From Aminobacter anthyllidis (GTDB lineage: Bacteria; Pseudomonadota; Alphaproteobacteria; Rhizobiales; Rhizobiaceae), in assembly GCF_018555685.1 (NCBI RefSeq), contig NZ_JAFLWW010000004.1:186001-250000 (forward strand): 64,000 bases of DNA, written 5' to 3'. Within the stretch, counting starts at the first letter, position 1, and every line of letters begins with the position of its first letter. Both the position numbers and the translations under genes were made by a program. The notes below the pieces were generated by a model that did no database searches, had not been told where the DNA came from, and saw nothing but the letters and a program-made list of their open reading frames with translations. Of this stretch, positions 42,285-51,080 are shown one piece after another.

Positions 42285-43364
42285 ATGAATATCAAGAGCG
42301 TTCTTCTTGGCTCTGCTGCGGCCCTGCTCGCCGTCTCTGGCGCCCGTGCGGCCGACGCTGTCGTCGTCGCCGAGCCGGAGCCGATGGAATATGTCCGCAT
42401 CTGCGACGTATACGGCGCGGGCTTCTACTACATCCCCGGCACCGAGACCTGCCTCAAGGTAGGCGGCCTGGTTCGCTACCAGATCGATTGGGCTGACTCC
42501 GACAATGGCTGGAAGAAGTACTCGGCGGCCCGCCTCAAGCTCGATGCCCGTTCTGAGACCGAATACGGCACGTTCCGCCGCTACATCGAACTGCATTGGC
42601 AGAACAATGGCGGCGAGTTCGGTACCACCTCGACCACGCCGAGGCCGTACACCGACACGACTGACATGTGGATCCGCTATGCGTACTTCGAGGTTGGTGG
42701 CCTGATGATCGGCCGCAACGACACGCTGTTCGACGGCGGCGTCGACGGCGAGTTCGACAAGGGTGGCGGCAACTTCATCAACCAGATCCGTTACACCTTC
42801 GACGCCGGCAACGGCATCGCCGTGTCGGTCGGCCTGGAAGAGGAAGACAACAACTTCGACTACGTGCCGCTCGTCACCGGCAAGGTGTCGATTGCCCAGG
42901 GCTGGGGTTCGGTCAACCTGTACGCCGCCTATGATGACCGCTTCTCCGAGTTCGCTCTGAAGGGCATCGTCAATGTCAAGGCAACCGATGCCCTGACGCT
43001 GCAGGCAATCGCGACCTATGAGTCGGGTGCGACCTGGCTCGGCCTGCTTGGCCCGTACTCGGGCTACGACTGGTCGATCGGCGGCTACGTGAAGTACCAG
43101 GTCAACGCAAGCCTGTCGGTCGGTGCCGGCGGCCAGTACTTCGGTGACCGTCACGTTGGCAACTTCGCCACCGGCCAGACCGTCGACCTGAACGCCAACG
43201 ACTGGGCCATCGGCGCGGTTATCGACTACAAGATCGTCGAGAACCTGAACGCCAAGCTGGCCCTCAACTATAACGACGGCGACAGCTACAAGGACAATCC
43301 GCTTACCGCCGTTAAGGAAGACGGCTCGTTCTCGGGCTTCCTGCGTCTCGACGCTTCGTTCTGA
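42285..43364 (+). CDS. Alphaproteobacterial outer-membrane porin (Porin_2 family)
   Basis: 359-aa outer-membrane beta-barrel. Signal peptide MNIKSVLLGSAAALLAVSGA cleaved after ARA; the mature start ADAVVVAEPEPMEYVRICD and the segment GFYYIPGTETCLKVGGLVRY are typical of rhizobial RopA/Omp2b-like porins. Alternating hydrophobic/hydrophilic strands run to a C-terminal Phe (RLDASF), the outer-membrane sorting signal. General uptake of small hydrophilic solutes is expected. A good intrinsic terminator follows. Confidence 0.93.
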   Translation: MNIKSVLLGSAAALLAVSGARAADAVVVAEPEPMEYVRICDVYGAGFYYIPGTETCLKVGGLVRYQIDWADSDNGWKKYSAARLKLDARSETEYGTFRRYIELHWQNNGGEFGTTSTTPRPYTDTTDMWIRYAYFEVGGLMIGRNDTLFDGGVDGEFDKGGGNFINQIRYTFDAGNGIAVSVGLEEEDNNFDYVPLVTGKVSIAQGWGSVNLYAAYDDRFSEFALKGIVNVKATDALTLQAIATYESGATWLGLLGPYSGYDWSIGGYVKYQVNASLSVGAGGQYFGDRHVGNFATGQTVDLNANDWAIGAVIDYKIVENLNAKLALNYNDGDSYKDNPLTAVKEDGSFSGFLRLDASF

Positions 43365-43383
43365 TCTGCTGAACTGATCTTGG

Positions 43384-43418
43384 CAAACCCGGCTTCCAGT
43401 CGCCGGGTTTGTCTTTTT
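43384..43418 (+). terminator. Intrinsic terminator after the porin gene
   Basis: CAAACCCGGC (43384-43393) pairs with GCCGGGTTTG (43402-43411), perfect 10 bp around TTCCAGTC, followed by TCTTTTT. It lies 19 bases after the porin stop. Confidence 0.85.
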
Positions 43419-43520
43419 CCGGCGCTGTCGCTGGGAATTTTCGGGACGACTGTCTCGAATTTCGTGAATACTTCTTGCTATGCGTGACATATAACAGGCC
43501 AAGCGCAGCGGAAGAACAGC

Positions 43521-44285
43521 ATGAGACGGTCGAACCAGGACAATGACGACGAGCAAGGATCCTCGTCAACGGTAAAAAGCGTCGAGGTCGCGGTCCAGAT
43601 TCTCGATGCGCTGGCCGACGCGCCGGGTCCGGTGCGCGTGACCGAGCTAGCTCGCTCGCTCGACATGACCAAAGCGAGGGTATCGCGGCATTTGCAGACG
43701 TTGACCCGGCTTGGCCTTGTCGACCATGCCCGCGAGGGCGAAGGCTACGTCTTCGGCCGCAAGCTGTTCAAGTTCGGCCGAGCCGCAGTCTACCGCAGCA
43801 ATGTCGTCGAGATTGCGCGACCCTATCTCAATGAGCTTTGCGCCCAGACCGGCCATACCGCTTTGCTGACAACGCCGATCAAGGGCGGCGCGATGGTCGT
43901 GCACGCGGTGCCCAACCCGTTCGAGCCGGGTATCATGGTGCAGCCTGGCATGGTGCTGAGCTTGCCGGGATCGCCGGCAGCCCGGCTGTTTTATTATTTC
44001 GAAAACAAGAAGCCGGTGCCGCCGCGGGTGGTGGAGAACCTGTCGGCCTATGGCGTCGATTTCGAAACCGACACGCGCGGCAACGGGCTTGGCGGCATCG
44101 CCGCGCCGATCTTCGAGGCCGACGGCCAGATCTGTGCCTCGTTGGGTGTCATCCTGTCTTCTTCGCTGCTCGTTCCCGAGCCGGACGTCCAGTTGCTCTC
44201 GACCGTGAGGTCGGTCGCCAGCGAAATCCAGAGGCGTTACGCCGACGGTGTCAACCCGCCGCTGATGCCACGGCAATCAAGCTGA
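43521..44285 (+). CDS. IclR-family transcriptional regulator
   Basis: 254 aa: a winged helix at about residues 18-80 (SVEVAVQILDALADAPGPVR, LDMTKARVSRHLQTLTRLGL) and an IclR effector domain at about 95-240 (PYLNELCAQTGHTALLTTP, GLGGIAAPIFEADGQICASL). IclR proteins often control aromatic catabolism, and the convergent Rieske oxygenase operon next door and the divergent 48.2-48.5 kb promoter are plausible targets. Confidence 0.85.
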   Translation: MRRSNQDNDDEQGSSSTVKSVEVAVQILDALADAPGPVRVTELARSLDMTKARVSRHLQTLTRLGLVDHAREGEGYVFGRKLFKFGRAAVYRSNVVEIARPYLNELCAQTGHTALLTTPIKGGAMVVHAVPNPFEPGIMVQPGMVLSLPGSPAARLFYYFENKKPVPPRVVENLSAYGVDFETDTRGNGLGGIAAPIFEADGQICASLGVILSSSLLVPEPDVQLLSTVRSVASEIQRRYADGVNPPLMPRQSS

Positions 44286-44332
44286 TCACGATGTTGCCGG
44301 CGCGCAGGTAAACCTCCGAGCCGGCAGCTCGA

Positions 44333-45508
44333 TCACGCCCTGGGTACGACGCGCGATCCGGCCTCGAGCTCGACCAGCGCCTTGGCCCGTTCGAAGACGA
44401 CGCCAATCGGATCCTTGCCATTGGCGACCGCGTCGACCTGCTGGCGCAGGACACGGCGCAGCATGCCGATGCCCTGGTCGGTCGAGGTCAGGTTTTCTTC
44501 CGAGTGGTAGGTGATCGGCCCCTGGCCGACTTGCGCCTCGTAGTCGCCCGGCAGCTTCTGGTGCTCCTGCTCCGACAATTCGTGCCAGAGCTTGCCGGCA
44601 TACTTCGAACGGATCTTGGCCAGCGTGCCGGCTTCGCTGACGCGGCCGACCGAATAGATGCGAAACGACGTGTCGTCCATCGGCAGGACCCAACCTAGCA
44701 GGCTACACGGACCGTCGACGGTTGCGACGGGACTTGCCACCGCGCGCACGGTCGGCAGAACGGCCTCGGTGATGCGCTGGTGCTCGCCGGCTTCTAGGTC
44801 GCGCAGCTGCAGGCTGGAGACGCCGCGCGGCGTGTAGTGGAACGTCACGCGCGGCATCAGGCTCATCTTGGAATTGAACTGGTCGCCGCTGAAGGAACCG
44901 TGCAGGATCGGCACGTGGAAGGGATCAAGCACGTTTTCATAGTGCTGGAGCCAGTTGCAATCGACGATGACAGGCCCGCCGCTGCCGATGCTGCTGTCGT
45001 CGGTTTCGAGAAACTGGCCGGCTTCGAGCTTCTCCAGCACGTCATAGCTCGGCAGCACTGGCTTGCGGTCGAGAGGGCCCATATACGCAAAGATCAGGCC
45101 GTACTTCTCCTCGACCGGGTAATGCGGCTGGCGGACTTGGCCGCGCGTCTTTGCGCCCATTTCAGGCTCGCAGGGCTGCTCCAGGCAGTTGCCTTCGGTG
45201 TCGAACAGCCAGCCGTGATAGCAGCAGCGAATACCAGTTTCCTCGACCCGTCCGTAATAGAGCGATGCGCCGCGATGGGCGCAACGTGGGTGCACAAGAC
45301 CGGGTCGACCGGTACCGTCGCGAAACAGGATGAGCTCTTCGCCCAGCGCCATGATTTTTCGCGGTGCGGCCGTGGCGTCTTCCGACAGGCCGACTGGGTG
45401 CCAGTAGCGGCGAAGCATCTCGCCCATCGGTGTTCCGCGCCTGACTTCGGTCAACTCGGCGAAGTATGTCGGTTTCGGCAAGGTGTAGGCCGATCCGTCT
45501 TTGGTCAT
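44333..45508 (-). CDS. Rieske ring-hydroxylating oxygenase, large subunit (phthalate dioxygenase-like)
   Basis: 391-aa oxygenase. The Rieske [2Fe-2S] ligands are in CAHRGASLYYG and CCYHGW (CxH...CxxH, about residues 75-98). The mononuclear-iron triad is in ENVLDPFHVPILHGSF, with the bridging Asp and two His. It resembles single-component large subunits such as phthalate 4,5-dioxygenase or aryl O-demethylases. With the reductase gene upstream in the same operon it would hydroxylate or demethylate an aromatic acid; the substrate is open. Ribosome site AGGGGAGG precedes the ATG. Confidence 0.88.
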   Translation of the reverse strand: MTKDGSAYTLPKPTYFAELTEVRRGTPMGEMLRRYWHPVGLSEDATAAPRKIMALGEELILFRDGTGRPGLVHPRCAHRGASLYYGRVEETGIRCCYHGWLFDTEGNCLEQPCEPEMGAKTRGQVRQPHYPVEEKYGLIFAYMGPLDRKPVLPSYDVLEKLEAGQFLETDDSSIGSGGPVIVDCNWLQHYENVLDPFHVPILHGSFSGDQFNSKMSLMPRVTFHYTPRGVSSLQLRDLEAGEHQRITEAVLPTVRAVASPVATVDGPCSLLGWVLPMDDTSFRIYSVGRVSEAGTLAKIRSKYAGKLWHELSEQEHQKLPGDYEAQVGQGPITYHSEENLTSTDQGIGMLRRVLRQQVDAVANGKDPIGVVFERAKALVELEAGSRVVPRA

Positions 45509-45522
45509 TGCAGGTTCCTCCC

Positions 45523-46500
45523 CTAGCGGTCGAGCCGCAGCAGCGCTGTCGTGGCGCGTGAACAGCAGATCATCATCGTGTTTCCCGCCGCGCGCTCGGT
45601 GTCGCTGAGCACCTTGTCGCGATGGTCGGGCACACCCTCCAGAACGCGGGTTTCACAGGTACCGCAGACTCCGTTGCGGCACGACGAGGGGGCGTGCACC
45701 CCGGCCTGTTCGAGCGCGTCGAGAATTGTCTGGTCAGCACCAATCTGGATGGAGAGCCCCGACTTGTTAAGGACGACCGTGAAGCCGCCATCGTCGGCGG
45801 CTGGTACGCTCGGCGTGAAAGATTCCGAATGCACCGTCGAGGGATCCCGGGACGAAGCGGCGTCCAGGAACGCATCCAGCATCGGCGCGGGACCGCAACA
45901 ATACAGCTGGGCCTCCGGCGCTGCCTGAGCGACGATCCTGGCGATATCGAGCAGGCCATCGTTTTCGCTGTCGACATGAATGCGGACATTGTCGCCGAGC
46001 ATGGAAAGTTCGTCGAAAAGCGCGCATTCGGCCCGTGAGCGCACTGCATAGTGCAGTGTCCAGCCGGCCCGGGCCTCGTGCAACTGTCGCGCCATGGCGA
46101 GCAGGGGCGTGATGCCGATGCCGCCGGCGATCAGGATCGAAGCGGCTTTGGTGTCCGCAAGCGCGAAGGTCGAGCGCGGCCGCGAGATCCTGATGCGATC
46201 GCCTGGCCGGGCGCTTGCATGCAGCCAGCGCGAACCGCCGCGCGTTGCCCGGTCGAGTGCGACGGCGATGCGGTAGTATGAAGCATCCGGCGCGCCGATC
46301 AGTGAATATTGCCGCACCAGCCCATCGGGCAGATGGACATCGATATGGGCGCCAGCTTCGAAGGAAGGCAGAGGCGCGCCATTGAGGTGCCTTAGGTCGT
46401 ACGAAAGGACCGTGGGCGTTTCGTAGGAAATCCGACGCACGATCACCTCGATCGTCGCGTCGGTTGTCTGCTGGTGACCGTCGTTCATGTCAGCGGCCAT
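45523..46500 (-). CDS. Oxygenase reductase, FMN/NADH plus plant-type [2Fe-2S] ferredoxin (PDR/VanB type)
   Basis: 325 aa. An FMN/FAD-binding barrel (GLVRQYSLIGAPD), an NAD domain (IAGGIGITPLLAMARQL, YCCGPAPMLDAF), then a C-terminal ferredoxin with the Cys cluster in CRNGVCGTCETRVLEG plus a later Cys. This FMN-NAD-[2Fe-2S] order defines the phthalate dioxygenase reductase/VanB class. It passes electrons from NADH to the adjacent Rieske oxygenase, whose gene follows 14 bases later. Confidence 0.9.
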   Translation of the reverse strand: MAADMNDGHQQTTDATIEVIVRRISYETPTVLSYDLRHLNGAPLPSFEAGAHIDVHLPDGLVRQYSLIGAPDASYYRIAVALDRATRGGSRWLHASARPGDRIRISRPRSTFALADTKAASILIAGGIGITPLLAMARQLHEARAGWTLHYAVRSRAECALFDELSMLGDNVRIHVDSENDGLLDIARIVAQAAPEAQLYCCGPAPMLDAFLDAASSRDPSTVHSESFTPSVPAADDGGFTVVLNKSGLSIQIGADQTILDALEQAGVHAPSSCRNGVCGTCETRVLEGVPDHRDKVLSDTERAAGNTMMICCSRATTALLRLDR

Positions 46501-46561
46501 CCCAAAGCCGTATCAAGGAAGGGCCCGGCCGCGCGTCCGCGGATGCCGGGCCTGGTGAGAT

Positions 46562-48208
46562 TTAGCCCAGAGGGTTGGCTGGTGGCGTAACGGGCGAGGG
46601 CACAAAGGGGTGGATCAGCGCCCAGGGGCTCGGCATTTCGCTGACCGAGACGGCAATCAGGGCAGGCCCCTTGCTATCTTTTGCCCGTGTCAGCGCGGCG
46701 TGAAGCCCAGACGGCGAGTCCACCTTTTCAAAGGGCAGGCCAAAGGCGCTTGCCAGATGGGCGAAGTCGGGATTGGCAAGCTCGACGGCGAAGGTGTCAC
46801 CGAAGGTGCGCTGCTGGATGCGGCGTACATTGCCGTAGTGCCCGTCGACGAACACCACGACAGACATGTTGCAGCCGTCGCGTGCCAGTGTCGCCAGTTC
46901 CTGCATGCCCCAGCCGAAGCCGCCGTCGCCATTGAGCGAAACCACGCGCCGGTCTGGATTGCCGTGGGCAGCGCCGAGTGCTGTGTTGAAGCCGTAGCCC
47001 AGCGTGCCCTGGTAGCCAGGGGTGACGTAGGAGTTGGCGGCATGGACCGGGAAGGCGATGTTGGAGAAGTAGCCGACCTGGGTCAGTTCGCTGACCAGGA
47101 TGTCGTCATCGGCCATGCTGGAACGAATGGCCCTGACATAGTCGGTCTGCGGCTGGATCGCGTCGGTCTGCGATGCCGACCAGGCCTTGACCTTGCCAAT
47201 CTTGTCGGTTGACGAGGCGCGTGTTTCGGACGGCAGTGCCGCGAGCAGTGCTTCGGCGGCGGCGGTCGCGTCTGACAGCACCAGGCAGCCCGGCGCGCGT
47301 GGCGCTCCGGAAGCGCCCGCATCAACATTGACATAGATGTATCTGGTGTCGCCGCTGGCATGGGTCGGCTTGGCGATGCCGTCGATGAACCGGGTCCCGA
47401 CCGCAACGATCACGTCGGCATGCGGGAACACCGCGCGTCCGCCAAGTGATGTCAGGGCAAGCGGGTGGTTGTCATCAAGCAGGCCGCGTGCGCCATCGGT
47501 CATGACGACAGGCGCCTGCAGCCGCTCGGCGAGGGCTTGGATGGCCTTGCCGGCACCGGATGCGGCGGCACCGCCGCCGACCTGGATGACGGGGAACTTC
47601 GCCTGGGCCAGGATTGCGGCCGCTTCCTCGATGGTGTTCGGCTGCGGTTCGAGGCGATTGAATTCGGCGCGCTGCAGGATTGTCGTCACGCCCTTGGCCT
47701 GCAGCACGTCGGGCGGCAGTTCGATGGCGACCGGGCGCGGATGGCCCGAGCGCAACTGCACGAAGGCTTCGTGGACGAGCGCGGGCACGTCTTCGGGGCG
47801 ATGCGCGATGCCATGCCACTTGGTCAGCGACTTGAGGATGCCGCTTTGGTCGGGAATCTCGTGCAGCATGCCATGCTTCTGGCCGATCAGGGTCGAGGGA
47901 ATCTGGCCTGAGATGCAGAGCACGCGCGAACTGCAGGCGTAGGCGGTGGCGAGGCCGGAAAGCGCGTTGAGCACGCCGGGGCCGGGCACGACCATGAAAA
48001 CGCCTTCACGGCCGGTGGTGCGGGCATAGCCGTCGGCCATGTAGGACGTCGCCTGTTCATGACGCGGCATGATGTAGCGAATGCGGTCCGGCTGGCTGCG
48101 GATCGCGTCCACCGCCCAGTCGAGCTGAATGCCGGGAATGCCGAAGATGTCGGTCACGCCTTCTTCGAGGAGCTGCGCAACCAGTGCCTGTCCTCCGGTC
48201 AGCTCCAT
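46562..48208 (-). CDS. ThDP-dependent enzyme (acetolactate synthase/benzoylformate decarboxylase superfamily)
   Basis: 548-aa three-domain ThDP enzyme. The catalytic Glu is in MPRHEQATSYMADGYART (about residue 50) and the ThDP/Mg motif runs from LNGDGGFGWGMQELATLA to the Asn of VDGHYGNVRR. It could be a 2-oxo acid decarboxylase or a carboligase. The frame extends to 48325, but the family starts at MELTGGQALVAQL (48208); a GTG seven codons earlier is also possible. It is first in the operon with the oxygenase pair, divergent from an aromatic aminotransferase gene, which suggests decarboxylation of an aromatic 2-oxo acid. Confidence 0.78.
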   Translation of the reverse strand: MELTGGQALVAQLLEEGVTDIFGIPGIQLDWAVDAIRSQPDRIRYIMPRHEQATSYMADGYARTTGREGVFMVVPGPGVLNALSGLATAYACSSRVLCISGQIPSTLIGQKHGMLHEIPDQSGILKSLTKWHGIAHRPEDVPALVHEAFVQLRSGHPRPVAIELPPDVLQAKGVTTILQRAEFNRLEPQPNTIEEAAAILAQAKFPVIQVGGGAAASGAGKAIQALAERLQAPVVMTDGARGLLDDNHPLALTSLGGRAVFPHADVIVAVGTRFIDGIAKPTHASGDTRYIYVNVDAGASGAPRAPGCLVLSDATAAAEALLAALPSETRASSTDKIGKVKAWSASQTDAIQPQTDYVRAIRSSMADDDILVSELTQVGYFSNIAFPVHAANSYVTPGYQGTLGYGFNTALGAAHGNPDRRVVSLNGDGGFGWGMQELATLARDGCNMSVVVFVDGHYGNVRRIQQRTFGDTFAVELANPDFAHLASAFGLPFEKVDSPSGLHAALTRAKDSKGPALIAVSVSEMPSPWALIHPFVPSPVTPPANPLG

Positions 48209-48330
48209 AGGTTCGTACTTCCCGCTCACGCCGCTCTTCTCCGATTGGTTTTGATCGCAGGACAGGCTCTGACCCAAGGCCGTCTTGCCAGCCGAGGAGT
48301 GTCCCAAAACCCTGCGAATAGTCACATGAA

Positions 48331-48359
48331 ATGTAAAGTCGTCTCATAATGCGTTACAT
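48331..48359 (-). promoter_or_regulatory. Candidate operator upstream of the ThDP/oxygenase operon
   Basis: GTCTCATAATGCG (48341-48353) is repeated almost exactly near the divergent gene (48516-48528). It is flanked here by ATGTAA (48331-48336) and TTACAT (48354-48359), a perfect 6-bp inverted repeat. The rest of the 337-bp divergent region (48209-48545) shows no gene. Confidence 0.45.
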
Positions 48360-48515
48360 CGTCTCGCTAGTCAACGACAAAACGCGACACTCAATCCAAG
48401 TTGGGACCCACTCCGGCTGCCTGTCGTGTAACATCAGGAAAAATGCTAGAGGACGCGCGCCACAAGAGGTCGGCTTGATGAGTCCGAGTTGACCACGTTT
48501 AAAATGCGCGATAAA

Positions 48516-48532
48516 GTCTCATAATACGAGAC
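48516..48532 (+). promoter_or_regulatory. Candidate operator upstream of the aminotransferase gene
   Basis: GTCTC-ATAATAC-GAGAC is a palindrome with 5-bp arms, ending 13 bases before the ATG. Its left 10 bases are identical to the motif at 48341. A protein bound here would block transcription or translation start of the aminotransferase gene. The nearby IclR regulator is a candidate, but no evidence links them beyond location. Confidence 0.45.
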
Positions 48533-48545
48533 AATTGAGGGTGAT

Positions 48546-49730
48546 ATGTTTTCAAATCTCTCCACGCCGACGGCCGATCCGCTGCTCGGGATGATGCAGC
48601 AGTTCCGCGACGACCCGAGCGCCGACAAGGTCGACCTCGGCATCGGCATCTACAAGGACGGGCAAGGCAACGCACCGGTGCTGGCGACGGTCAAGCAGGC
48701 GGAAGCTTTCCTGGTGGAGAGCCAGAAATCGAAGGCCTATGTCTCCTCGGCCGGCAATGAAGACTACAACCGCCTGACCCGGGAGCTGATCTTCGGCGCC
48801 AACAGCGGCCTGCTTGCACGGTCGCAGGCAATCCAGACGCCAGGCGGTACGGGAGCGTTGCGTGTCGCGGGCGATTTCGCCAATCGCCTGAAGCCCGGCT
48901 GCAAAGTGTTCCTGCCGAATCCAACCTGGCCGAACCATCCCTCGCTGCTGGCGGCTGCTGGCCTCGAAGTGGTCAGCTATCCCTACTACGACGTGGCTTC
49001 GGGCAAGTTGCAGTTCGACCGGATGATCGAAGCGTTGCGCGCCGCGGGTCCCGGCGACCTGGTGTTGTTCCATGGCTGCTGCCACAATCCTGGCGGCGCC
49101 GATCCGAGCCTGGCGCAATGGGCAGAGATTGCCGAATTGCTCGCATCGACCGGCGCTATGCCGCTGATCGATCTTGCCTATCTCGGTTTTGGCGATGGGC
49201 TGGACGAGGATGCTGCAGGCGTGCGCCTCCTCGCCGAGCGCCTGCCGGAAATGCTGATAGCCAGCTCCTATTCGAAGAACTTCGCGGTCTATCGCGAGCG
49301 CGTCGGCGCGCTTACCCTGGTCGCCAAGGACGAAACCACCGCCAGGCACGCGCATGGTCACCTGCTGCCGGTCGTCCGCACCAACTACTCGATGCCGCCG
49401 GATCACGGCGCATCGGTCGTCGCCCATATTCTCGGCAATGCGGCTCTACGCAAGACCTGGGAAGGCGAGGTCGCCGAAATGCGCGAACGCATCAACGGCA
49501 TGCGCACCAAGCTGGTGTCGGCACTTGCCGGCCGCACCACGCGCGACTTTGGCTTTCTTGGCGAGCAGCGCGGCATGTTCGCCATGCTTGGCATCACCCC
49601 TGCAGATGCCGAGCGGATGAAGGTCGATCACCATGTCCACATCACCAGCTCGGGCCGCGTCAACGTTGCCGGCCTGACCGACAAGAACGTTGGCCATGTC
49701 GCCAATGCCATCGTGGCCGTCTGCGGCTGA
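48546..49730 (+). CDS. Aromatic amino acid aminotransferase (AspC/TyrB class I)
   Basis: 394-aa PLP enzyme of aminotransferase class Ia. DKVDLGIGIYKDGQGNAPVL near the N-terminus, QTPGGTGALRVAGDF, NPTWPNHPSLLAAAGLEV, and SSYSKNFAVYRERVGALTLV with the PLP lysine match TyrB/AspC. It transaminates aromatic amino acids or aspartate. Divergence from the ThDP/oxygenase operon with a shared operator-like motif suggests it feeds a 2-oxo acid into that pathway. The ribosome site GAGGGTG supports the start. Confidence 0.87.
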   Translation: MFSNLSTPTADPLLGMMQQFRDDPSADKVDLGIGIYKDGQGNAPVLATVKQAEAFLVESQKSKAYVSSAGNEDYNRLTRELIFGANSGLLARSQAIQTPGGTGALRVAGDFANRLKPGCKVFLPNPTWPNHPSLLAAAGLEVVSYPYYDVASGKLQFDRMIEALRAAGPGDLVLFHGCCHNPGGADPSLAQWAEIAELLASTGAMPLIDLAYLGFGDGLDEDAAGVRLLAERLPEMLIASSYSKNFAVYRERVGALTLVAKDETTARHAHGHLLPVVRTNYSMPPDHGASVVAHILGNAALRKTWEGEVAEMRERINGMRTKLVSALAGRTTRDFGFLGEQRGMFAMLGITPADAERMKVDHHVHITSSGRVNVAGLTDKNVGHVANAIVAVCG

Positions 49731-49770
49731 GATAGTCGACGGCGGGCTCTGGTCCGTGTGAATGAAAGAA

Positions 49771-49807
49771 GGGCGGCGTTCCATCGGAGCGCCGCCCTTT
49801 CGTTTTG
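49771..49807. terminator. Bidirectional intrinsic terminator
   Basis: GGGCGGCG (49771-49778) pairs with CGCCGCCC (49790-49797); inside, TTCC pairs with GGAG (one T/G wobble) around ATC, a 12-bp stem. T-rich sequence follows on the plus strand and A-rich sequence (AATGAAAGAA) precedes it, so it can stop transcription from both the aminotransferase and pobA sides. Confidence 0.85.
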
Positions 49808-49858
49808 TAGATTGCAGCCGGGACCGGCGCGTTGCCGTGGCCCGGACCTGGCCGCGTG

Positions 49859-51034
49859 TCAGATCTCGTAAGGTAGGCCGAGCTGGGCCTTGCGCAGCCG
49901 CTGCTGGCCGATCTCGGTGTTCCCCCAGTGATTGAGCGTCTGGTACTGCATTCTGGTCTGGAAGCTCGTCTGTCCTGGGAAGATGTGCAGGGCCTCGCAC
50001 ATCGAGCAGGCCCAGTGAACGGTCGGCCAGATTCGGCGCAGGCACATCTCCGAATAGCTATCGAGCAGGGCGGAGTCGTTGGACTTCAGCAAACGCCTGA
50101 TGGCCTCAGCCATGATGCGCGCGTCGCCAACGGCGAGGTTCAGGCCCTTGCCGCCGCTTGGCGGCACGATGTGTGCGGCGTCGCCGGCAATGGCCAGCCG
50201 GCCGTGGCGCATCTTTTCGCAGACGTAGCCGCGCAGGCGAGCCACCGAGCGCTCGATGATCGGACCGCGATTGAGCTGCGCGGCTGTACCGTCGTCCATG
50301 CGGATGTCGAGTTCGTCCCAGATCTGCTGATCGCTCATCGCATTGGGATCGGCGTCGGGCTCGACCTGCAGATAGAGCCGGCCGACCGAGGCCGAGCGGG
50401 CGGAGGCGACGGCCAGGCCGCGCGTCGAATGGGCAAAGCCGCGACGGGCGGCAAGAGGTGCCGCCTCAGCCAGGATGCCGAGCCATGCAAATGGATACTC
50501 GGTCAGGAACACATATTCGTCCGATCCCGGAATGTGCCTGCGGCTGACGCCATGATAACCGTCGCAACCAGCGATGAACTGGCACTCCAGTACCTTGTCT
50601 TCGCCATTGTGGCGGTAGTGGATGCGGGGGGCGTCTCCCTCGATGCCTTCGAGCTGCGACACGGCCGCTTCGAAGATGATCGGTAGGCCGTCGGCCTCGC
50701 GCTGGAGAATCAGGTCCTCGACGATCTTCTGTTGGCCATATGTCGTCAGGTGCCGCCCGGTGCCATCGTCAAGCGAGATGTCGGCTTTCTGCTTGTCCCA
50801 GCACAACTGCATCGAGCGCATCGGAATGCCCTCGCGATTGAGGCGTTCGCCCATGCCGTAAGTTCGCAACGTGTCGACGGTGCCCGATTCAAGAACGCCG
50901 GCCCGCACGCGCTCGAGCACATAGGCCCGCGTGCGGCGTTCCAGGATCACCGAGTCGATGCCGTTGAGCTGGAGGATACGCGCCACGAGCAGGCCGGCTG
51001 GCCCCGCGCCGATGATACCGACCTGAGTTTTCAT
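49859..51034 (-). CDS. pobA: 4-hydroxybenzoate 3-monooxygenase PobA
   Basis: 391-aa class A flavoprotein hydroxylase. MKTQVGIIGAGPAGLLVARI is the FAD fold, ERVRAGVLESGTVDTL and AGCDGYHGVSRRHIPG are PobA signatures, AIAGDAAHIVPPSGGKGLNL is the second FAD motif, and the end GLPYEI matches PobA. It converts 4-hydroxybenzoate to protocatechuate with NAD(P)H and oxygen. The frame reaches 51046 but MKTQVGI at 51034 is the family start. Last gene of the large minus-strand aromatic operon; the normal divergent pobR is not here. Confidence 0.92.
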   Translation of the reverse strand: MKTQVGIIGAGPAGLLVARILQLNGIDSVILERRTRAYVLERVRAGVLESGTVDTLRTYGMGERLNREGIPMRSMQLCWDKQKADISLDDGTGRHLTTYGQQKIVEDLILQREADGLPIIFEAAVSQLEGIEGDAPRIHYRHNGEDKVLECQFIAGCDGYHGVSRRHIPGSDEYVFLTEYPFAWLGILAEAAPLAARRGFAHSTRGLAVASARSASVGRLYLQVEPDADPNAMSDQQIWDELDIRMDDGTAAQLNRGPIIERSVARLRGYVCEKMRHGRLAIAGDAAHIVPPSGGKGLNLAVGDARIMAEAIRRLLKSNDSALLDSYSEMCLRRIWPTVHWACSMCEALHIFPGQTSFQTRMQYQTLNHWGNTEIGQQRLRKAQLGLPYEI

Positions 51035-51080
51035 GAGTTCACCCATTGCTGCTTGCTAGGTTGCGGCGCCGTTGCCGGCG

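Noticed and set aside
46562-48208. ThDP enzyme considered as a second Xsc or as biosynthetic acetolactate synthase IlvB
   Set aside because: It lacks the Xsc-specific N-terminal motifs, and no ilvN small-subunit gene is adjacent; the oxygenase operon context favours a catabolic role.
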